Part shown: piece after piece, positions 1 to 5,424 of the stretch
Layout: each line of letters begins with the position of its first letter
How positions within the stretch are numbered: position 1 is the stretch's first letter
Assembly: GCA_013820975.1 (NCBI GenBank)
Contig: JACDHQ010000189.1
Span: 1 to 5,424 of the forward strand
Direction: 5' to 3'
DNA: 5,424 bases
Source of the DNA: Gemmatimonadaceae bacterium
GTDB taxonomy: Bacteria > Gemmatimonadota > Gemmatimonadetes > Gemmatimonadales > Gemmatimonadaceae
The notes under the pieces: model-generated
The model's input: only the letters and a program-made list of their open reading frames with translations
What the model was told of the DNA's origin: nothing
Database searches by the model: none
Translations under genes and position numbers: made by a program

Positions 1-608
1 GCGATCCGCTGCTCATCGACGCCAACCCCCTGGGTCAGCTCGAGGACATTGGCCCGCATGCGGTCGCGCTGGTCGACGAGCCGCTGCGGGGCTCGCACCT
101 CGATCCGCCCGAGAGCGTGCTCGATCTCGGCCACACGTTCCTCGAGGTATGCGGCCAGTCGTTCGCCCTCGGCGGTGCGCATCCCCGTATGGTCGGCGGC
201 AGCCTGCTCAACGATGACCAGGAGCTCATCGACCGTCCCGGACGCCTCTTCACGCTCGGTGGAAAGCACGTCGGGCAGGCGGAGGATCGTGCTGGCATCG
301 ATGCCGGAGAGGCCGTGCCGCGCCTGGAGCAGCCTGAGCTGCGCGACATAGGCTGCAAAGCGCGTTTCGTCGATCACCGCACCCGCGCGCTCCGCCGAAT
401 CCTCGATTCGCGCGAACAGCGTCACGTGGCCGCGGGCGATCCGCTTGCGGAGCGCCTCGCGCACCTCGGCCTCCCACCGCGCGAACGCGCCGGGGAGCTT
501 GATGCTGGGCGTGAAGAAGCGGTGGTTGACGGAGCGGATCTCCACCGCGACCCGCGCGCCGCCGACGACGCCCTCGGCAGCGCCGAAACCGGTCATGCTT
601 CGGATCAT
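1..608 (-). CDS. yicC: YicC/YloC-family endoribonuclease, 3' end cut by window edge
   Basis: I translated this minus-strand frame by hand. It opens MIRSMTGFG and continues with EIRSVNHRFF at about residues 23-32, both hallmarks of the YicC N-terminal domain. A basic stretch, ALRKRIARGHV, follows at about 52-62, then helical, charge-rich sequence to residue 202, where the window ends. Family members are about 290 residues, so the YicC N-terminal domain is complete and most of the C-terminal DUF1732 domain is missing. The family is known from Escherichia coli YicC and Bacillus subtilis YloC, cytosolic oligomeric endoribonucleases acting on RNA. The ATG at 608 is the only sensible start: the first in-frame stop upstream is the TGA of the preceding gene (650-648) and no other start codon lies between. 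The Shine-Dalgarno is weak, an AGG at 617-615. The gene lies 39 bases after the plug-domain gene and probably shares its transcript. In many bacteria gmk follows yicC; that would lie beyond the left edge. Confidence 0.93.
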   Translation of the reverse strand, partial: MIRSMTGFGAAEGVVGGARVAVEIRSVNHRFFTPSIKLPGAFARWEAEVREALRKRIARGHVTLFARIEDSAERAGAVIDETRFAAYVAQLRLLQARHGLSGIDASTILRLPDVLSTEREEASGTVDELLVIVEQAAADHTGMRTAEGERLAAYLEERVAEIEHALGRIEVRAPQRLVDQRDRMRANVLELTQGVGVDEQRI

Positions 609-647
609 GGGAGGCCTGTCGTCAGGAGGTCGAGGCGATGCACGACA

Positions 648-2537
648 TCAGTTCCAGAAGGTCCATCGCACGCCGTACAACTGCGTCTGCCGGGGCAGTT
701 CGTACCCCGGCACCATTCGCACCCGGGTGCCGAGCATGTTGCGGAACTGATAGGTTAGCGTGGCGTCGAGGATCCGGATCTCGAGCAGCGACGAGATGAT
801 CCGGTGTCCCGGCGCCTGCTCGAAGCCGCCGTCCGTGGGGAAGAACGTCGCCGAGCGATACTCGTGTCGCATGAGCGCGTACAGGCCGAAGTTGCCGGTC
901 GGGAAGCGCTCGCGGAAGTTGCTGCGCACGAACAGGTCGGCCCGCGTCGCGAACTGGGGCCGGAAGGCGCGCTGGACGTCCTGCCAGCGCTCACCGAGGA
1001 CGTCGAGCTGCAAGGGCCCCCACACGGTCCCCTGGACGGCCGCGAAGGTGCCGAGGGCCGCGGGCTCCGCGCTGGCGATGGACGGCCGGTTGAACACGGC
1101 GGGGGGACGGAGGGTCGTGGCAGCACGCGACATCAGCCCGCCGCCGACCCACAGGCTGGCCAACCGGAGGGCTCCCTCCGCACGCCAGTCGATTCCGGCA
1201 ACCCCGCCCGCGCGCGCGTCGTCGCGCCGCGCGAGCGACGCGCCGGCCCGCGCGAAACCGAGTGCGACGCGTGCCGACACATCCTGCCGCGCAACGCTGT
1301 CGATCCCCTGCCCCTCGACGTTCGCGGCGAGCGTCAGCATGCCAAGCTCCGCCGACGCCCGTGCGGATGGCGTCTGGTACGCCGAGCCACCGATGACGCG
1401 CATGCGATGGGTCGCACTGAGCTGGAGGACGCCGCGACGGACGCCGCCGCTCAGGGCATACTGTCCCTGGAACCTGCCCGTGTCGGCCGGGATGAACGTG
1501 CGCGTGGTGTCGCCTGTGATGGGATCGACATCGATCACCAGCGTGTCGGCTTGCGGGTCGCGGATGCCGGTGTAGCGGAATCCCAACGCTGCCGCCGTCG
1601 CCTGCACCCACGCCGGTCCATCGGTGCTCCCCCAACCGGCGCGCAGGTATGCCTCGGTGCGCATGAGGTCGATCGCCGGAATGCTGCGGCTGTTCGTCTC
1701 GTCGAACAGCACGCCGCGCCGCGGTGTCGATCGGAGGATGAAGGCGTCTGCCTGCCAGTCGTGCCGCGCCCAGCCCACGCGCGCGAGCAGCGACGTCTGG
1801 CTGTTCGTCGCGCCGGCGCGGTCGGGGGTCATGCTGAACTGGTCCACCGCCGCCTGCACCGCCAGGCCGTTCCCGAACCGGCGGCCGAAGAAGAAGCGGA
1901 AGAGGTCCGTATCCTGGTCGCCGGTCGAGATGTCGGCCCGGCTGTAGGGCGTGGTGCGTGTCACCTGCCAGCTTCGCGCATGCACGCGCACCTCCCCCGC
2001 CGTGCGCTCGATCCGCAGTTCATCGAGCGCCCACAGCGGCACACGCGACAGGTCGAACGCGTCGCCGCCGCGCGGCTCGGCAGGATCGAGCTCGATGCCG
2101 TCGAGGAACACGCGCACCCGCGTCACGTCGCCCAGGTAGGCACCGGCCGCCGCGGTCCCGAGCCAGGTGGTGCGGAGGGAGGTCAGCCCCGGCACCCGGT
2201 CGAGCAGGTCAGCGAGCGTGATCGCGCCCGTCGCCATCAGCGAATCGCGGGTCCAGCTGAGGGGTGCCAGTGCAGCGTCCGTGAGCCTCGGCATCTCCGG
2301 CTGCGCGAGCGACGGCTGGATGGAGTCGCCCCGCGCCGGCGTCTCGAGCGTCGGCCCGCCGCGCGCCGCGCTATCGCGACGCGCGATCGTGTCGGGCTGC
2401 AGCGGGATCGGGAAACGGACGACTGTGTCGCGCACCGGCGGCCTGATCGTATCCTGCGCCCCGGCCACCACTGGGTACAAAACGGCCCCGGCGAGGAGGC
2501 CGAGGCCGACCAGCCACCGCATCGCCCGCTGGCGCAT
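648..2537 (-). CDS. Exported outer-membrane protein with TonB-receptor-like plug domain
   Basis: This encodes 629 residues. Residues 1-27 are a classic signal peptide: basic MRQRAMR, a hydrophobic core (WLVGLGLLAGAVLYPVV) and an AGA cleavage site before QD. Residues 28-85 are a low-complexity linker rich in Pro and Asp-Thr/Ser. Residues 90-190 resemble a TonB-dependent receptor plug: LADLLDRVPGL (108-118), VRVFLDGIEL (141-150) and LDELRIERTAGEVRV (171-185). The remainder alternates polar and hydrophobic residues like beta strands, and the end (YGVRWTFWN) resembles a final barrel strand. The protein is compact: about 435 residues after the plug, less than the usual 22-strand barrel region. I see no carboxypeptidase-like N-terminal domain. 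The ligand is unknown. The start at 2537 is chosen because its ATG shares a base with the pepA stop; a second ATG at 2522 (Met6) would also leave a workable signal peptide. The frame stays open further upstream inside pepA to 2795, but that extension is arginine-rich shadow sequence. It could also be a plug-like protein that is not a true transporter. Confidence 0.85.
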   Translation of the reverse strand: MRQRAMRWLVGLGLLAGAVLYPVVAGAQDTIRPPVRDTVVRFPIPLQPDTIARRDSAARGGPTLETPARGDSIQPSLAQPEMPRLTDAALAPLSWTRDSLMATGAITLADLLDRVPGLTSLRTTWLGTAAAGAYLGDVTRVRVFLDGIELDPAEPRGGDAFDLSRVPLWALDELRIERTAGEVRVHARSWQVTRTTPYSRADISTGDQDTDLFRFFFGRRFGNGLAVQAAVDQFSMTPDRAGATNSQTSLLARVGWARHDWQADAFILRSTPRRGVLFDETNSRSIPAIDLMRTEAYLRAGWGSTDGPAWVQATAAALGFRYTGIRDPQADTLVIDVDPITGDTTRTFIPADTGRFQGQYALSGGVRRGVLQLSATHRMRVIGGSAYQTPSARASAELGMLTLAANVEGQGIDSVARQDVSARVALGFARAGASLARRDDARAGGVAGIDWRAEGALRLASLWVGGGLMSRAATTLRPPAVFNRPSIASAEPAALGTFAAVQGTVWGPLQLDVLGERWQDVQRAFRPQFATRADLFVRSNFRERFPTGNFGLYALMRHEYRSATFFPTDGGFEQAPGHRIISSLLEIRILDATLTYQFRNMLGTRVRMVPGYELPRQTQLYGVRWTFWN

Positions 2538-2539
2538 CA
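2535..2539 (-). promoter_or_regulatory. Stop/start overlap TGATG coupling pepA to the plug-protein gene
   Basis: Read on the minus strand, the TGA stop of pepA (2539-2537) and the ATG of the next gene (2537-2535) share the A. No purine-rich Shine-Dalgarno lies in the 25 bases before the ATG, so translation of the second gene most likely depends on ribosomes finishing pepA and restarting. The overlap is directly visible; the coupling is inferred. Confidence 0.7.
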
Positions 2540-4027
2540 GACCGCGCGGGCGCGAACGAACTCGACGAACGTGCCCACCGGAGTGCCCGTCGGGCCGCGC
2601 GGCAGCGTCACGAGATCGGATTCCGTGTACGCCGTCCCCGCGATGTCGAGGTGCACCCACGGAAACCCGTCGACGAACTCCTGGAGGAAGAGCGCGGCGG
2701 TGATCGTCCCCGCGGCGCGCCCGCCGGAGTTCTTCACGTCGGCGACGTCGGAGCGGATGAGCTCCTTGTAGTCGTCCCAGAGTGGAAGTGCCCACCCCGG
2801 CTCACCGGCGCGCGCACCGGCGGCGATGACCTCGTTCACCAGCGCGTCGTCGTTGCCCATCACGCCCGTGGCCGTATGGCCGAGCGCGACGACGCAGGCG
2901 CCGGTCAGCGTGGCGGCATCGATGACCGCGACGGGGTCGAAGCGCTTCGTGTACGCCAGCACGTCGGCGAGGACGAGGCGCCCCTCGGCGTCGGTGTTGA
3001 TGATCTCGATGTACTTGCCGTTCGAGGCCTGCACCACGTCGCCGGGATTCACGGCGGTGCCAGAGGGCATGTTGGTAGTGGCGCCAATCAGCCCGACGAC
3101 GTTGACCGGCAGCTCGAGCCGCGCGATCGCCTCCATCGCGCCGAGCACGCCGGCGGCGCCGCACATGTCGAACTTCATCAGCTCCATGCCCTGCGCCGGC
3201 TTGATGGAGATGCCGCCGCTGTCGAAGCAGAGCCCCTTCCCGACGAGGGCGACCGGCTGCGCTCCCTCCGCACCGCCCCGATACTCGAGCACCACGAGCT
3301 TGGGATCCTGCGGCGTGCCCTGGGCGACGCACAGGAACGATCCCATCTTCTCGCGGGTCATCTCCTCGCGTCCCAGGACCGTGATGCGCAGGCCGTGGCG
3401 CGCGCCGATGTCCTCGGCCGTTGCGGCGAGGTAGTCGGGCGTGCAGAGATTGCCCGGCATCATGGCGAGGCGGCGTGCCAGCGCATGGCCGGCTGCAATC
3501 GCGTTGCCGCTGGCGAGTCCCGGCTGCGCAGCTTCGATGTCGTCCACGAGGACCGCTGCGCGCGACAGCGGCGTGCGACGCTCGTCCTCGGGCGGCAGCG
3601 ACTTCTGCTCCTTGTATTCCCAGGCGCCGGCGGCAAGCCCCACGACCGCGGCCTCGACTTCCACGTCCACGAGGGCGCCCGCCCAGAAGTCGACGGTGCC
3701 GGTGCCGTACTTCACCGCGTGGCGGGCCGCGATCGCCGCGGCGCGGCGGATCGACGCCCGGCGATCGGTGATCTTGCCCATGCCGACCAGCAGCACGCGC
3801 TGCGGACCGCCGTCAGCGACACCGCCGAGGTGCAGGGTCTCGTCACGGCTGCCGCGGAAGTCGCTGCGCGCGAGCGATCGCTGCAGGGCGCCGCCCAGCG
3901 TCGCGTCGAGCTCGGACAACGGGCCGCCGACGGCCGGCTGTGCGGGCAGCGCCACGACCAGGAGCGGCGACGACGCCGCTCCCGGTGCCACGGCGGAGAG
4001 CGTGATGTCGATCAACGTGGGCTGCAC
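2537..4027 (-). CDS. pepA: Leucyl aminopeptidase, peptidase family M17
   Basis: This 496-residue cytosolic enzyme removes N-terminal residues, preferentially leucine, from peptides using two metal ions. The variable M17 N-terminal domain occupies about residues 20-140 and the catalytic domain about 175-485. The signature NTDAEGRL is at 344-351. Metal ligands by alignment with E. coli PepA are Lys264, Asp269, Asp287, Asp346 and Glu348; the catalytic pair is Lys276 and Arg350. All sit exactly six residues earlier than in E. coli PepA, so the core has no insertion or deletion. The length is normal for the family (about 500). The start is a GTG at 4027: a GAGG lies five bases upstream and the next Met is residue 83, inside the N-terminal domain. 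The gene begins 7 bases after icd and its stop overlaps the start of the plug-protein gene. In some bacteria PepA also binds DNA; nothing here tests that. Confidence 0.97.
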   Translation of the reverse strand: MQPTLIDITLSAVAPGAASSPLLVVALPAQPAVGGPLSELDATLGGALQRSLARSDFRGSRDETLHLGGVADGGPQRVLLVGMGKITDRRASIRRAAAIAARHAVKYGTGTVDFWAGALVDVEVEAAVVGLAAGAWEYKEQKSLPPEDERRTPLSRAAVLVDDIEAAQPGLASGNAIAAGHALARRLAMMPGNLCTPDYLAATAEDIGARHGLRITVLGREEMTREKMGSFLCVAQGTPQDPKLVVLEYRGGAEGAQPVALVGKGLCFDSGGISIKPAQGMELMKFDMCGAAGVLGAMEAIARLELPVNVVGLIGATTNMPSGTAVNPGDVVQASNGKYIEIINTDAEGRLVLADVLAYTKRFDPVAVIDAATLTGACVVALGHTATGVMGNDDALVNEVIAAGARAGEPGWALPLWDDYKELIRSDVADVKNSGGRAAGTITAALFLQEFVDGFPWVHLDIAGTAYTESDLVTLPRGPTGTPVGTFVEFVRARAV

Positions 4028-4034
4028 GGCCGCC

Positions 4035-5282
<1,248 letters not shown>

Positions 5283-5295
5283 CGGTGCGTGCGGG

Positions 5296-5301
5296 AGTAT
5301 G
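5296..5301 (-). promoter_or_regulatory. Possible -10 element CATACT before icd
   Basis: CATACT resembles the TATAAT -10 hexamer and is the only AT-leaning hexamer close to icd. Thirteen bases separate it from the ATG, so a start site about seven bases downstream would give a leader of only some seven bases. No convincing -35 (TTGACA-like) box lies 16-18 bases upstream, where the inverted repeat sits. Weak call. Confidence 0.22.
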
Positions 5302-5306
5302 GGACC

Positions 5307-5330
5307 GGGTTCGCGCCGTGGCGCGAACCC
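5307..5330. promoter_or_regulatory. Perfect 10-bp inverted repeat with 4-base loop
   Basis: The arms gggttcgcgc (5307-5316) and gcgcgaaccc (5321-5330) are exactly complementary around the loop cgtg. The pairing extends by three more pairs (5304-5306 with 5333-5335) if two bases bulge. The inner edge is 24 bases upstream of the icd start. It could be a dyad operator, a leader hairpin, or a U-tract-free terminator of the upstream gene; the sequence does not decide. Confidence 0.6.
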
Positions 5331-5356
5331 CCGGTAGAACCGGGGAAGCTACCGGG
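5330..5356. promoter_or_regulatory. Perfect 8-bp inverted repeat with 11-base loop
   Basis: The arms cccggtag (5330-5337) and ctaccggg (5349-5356) are exactly complementary. The element shares base 5330 with the 10-bp repeat, so the two stems would stand side by side in RNA, or compete when the 10-bp stem is extended with its two-base bulge. No T-run follows on either strand. Confidence 0.5.
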
Positions 5357-5379
5357 CCAAAAGGCGAAAGGCCAGCACG

Positions 5380-5424
5380 TCAGGCGGTGAGTTCCGGGGG
5401 CTTCCCGTGCAGCGAGCTGATGTC
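5380..5424 (-). CDS. Possible C-terminal tail of an upstream gene
   Basis: One minus-strand frame from the window edge reads DISSLHGKPPELTA and then TGA at 5382-5380. Thirteen of its 14 sense codons end in G or C, as in the confident genes here, and it lies on the same strand as them. The opposing plus-strand frame shares the same wobble positions, so codon bias cannot exclude a divergent gene, for instance from the GTG at 5387. Too short to assign a function. Confidence 0.3.
   Translation of the reverse strand, partial: DISSLHGKPPELTA

Larger units (their letters stand above)
5283..5379. other. Intergenic region before icd
   Basis: This 97-base stretch, the only sizeable gap in the window, separates icd from the probable stop of an upstream gene. 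It is dominated by inverted repeats. The hexamer ACCGGG appears three times on the plus strand (starting at 5304, 5339 and 5351) and its complement CCCGGT once (5330). No stem is followed by a T-run on either strand. Confidence 0.6.

Noticed and set aside
35..477. Short minus-strand open frames at 35-358 and 250-477.
   Set aside because: They overlap the yicC reading frame in other phases and their Arg/Ser/Pro-rich translations show no family features; yicC explains the region.
609..647. A short hairpin (CCTG-ACGA-CAGG on the minus strand) between the plug-protein gene and yicC, considered as a terminator.
   Set aside because: The stem is only four pairs and no T-run follows, so it does not support a transcript end between the two genes.
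804..2771. A 655-codon open frame on the plus strand opposite the plug-protein gene, and a similar 649-codon one at 3441-5390.
   Set aside because: Both are arginine-, histidine- and alanine-heavy with no recognisable motifs, lie opposite confidently identified genes, and are the usual stop-poor antisense frames of GC-rich coding DNA.
2540..2795. Upstream extension of the plug-protein frame by 86 codons into pepA.
   Set aside because: The extension is arginine-rich shadow sequence within the conserved pepA 3' end, and it would bury the clear signal peptide that begins at 2537.
3159..3175. Cys289 in the PepA motif FDMCGAA, considered as an unusual substitution in the active site.
   Set aside because: Cys at this place is the same as in E. 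coli PepA; all metal and catalytic residues are intact.

Overview
The window is very GC-rich bacterial DNA, with GC concentrated at third codon positions, and every gene I can support lies on the minus strand. Read in the direction of transcription (right to left) the order is: a possible gene tail at the right edge, a 97-base intergenic stretch with strong inverted repeats, icd (NADP-type isocitrate dehydrogenase), pepA (M17 leucyl aminopeptidase), an exported protein with a TonB-receptor-like plug domain, and yicC (endoribonuclease family), which runs off the left edge. The base composition, the signal-peptide outer-membrane protein with an Asp-Thr/Pro-rich linker, and this mix of genes would fit a Gram-negative, GC-rich phylum such as Gemmatimonadota. 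That assignment is an inference from style, not from a marker gene.

Region by region: 5283-5379 is non-coding and carries two perfect inverted repeats that abut each other. Bases 4035-5282 are icd, full length with all substrate and NADP residues in place. Only 7 bases separate it from pepA (2537-4027, GTG start, all M17 metal ligands and catalytic residues present). The pepA stop and the start of the next gene share one base (TGATG). That gene (648-2537) encodes a 629-residue protein with a clear signal peptide, a plug-like domain and a compact beta-rich remainder ending in alternating aromatic residues. After 39 bases comes yicC (1-608), identified from its N-terminal SMTGFG and EIRSVNHR motifs; its last third or so lies outside the window.

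The tight spacing (7 bases, a 1-base overlap, 39 bases) and absence of any internal terminator suggest one transcription unit starting upstream of icd. The products act in different places: icd in the TCA cycle, pepA in cytosolic peptide turnover, the plug protein at the outer membrane and yicC in RNA cleavage. Joint regulation is therefore more likely to be housekeeping or growth-linked than a single pathway, although a peptide-uptake link between pepA and the plug protein is possible. I saw no mobile element, CRISPR array, tRNA or rRNA. The parts most worth a second look are the structured leader before icd and the coupled pepA/plug-protein pair.
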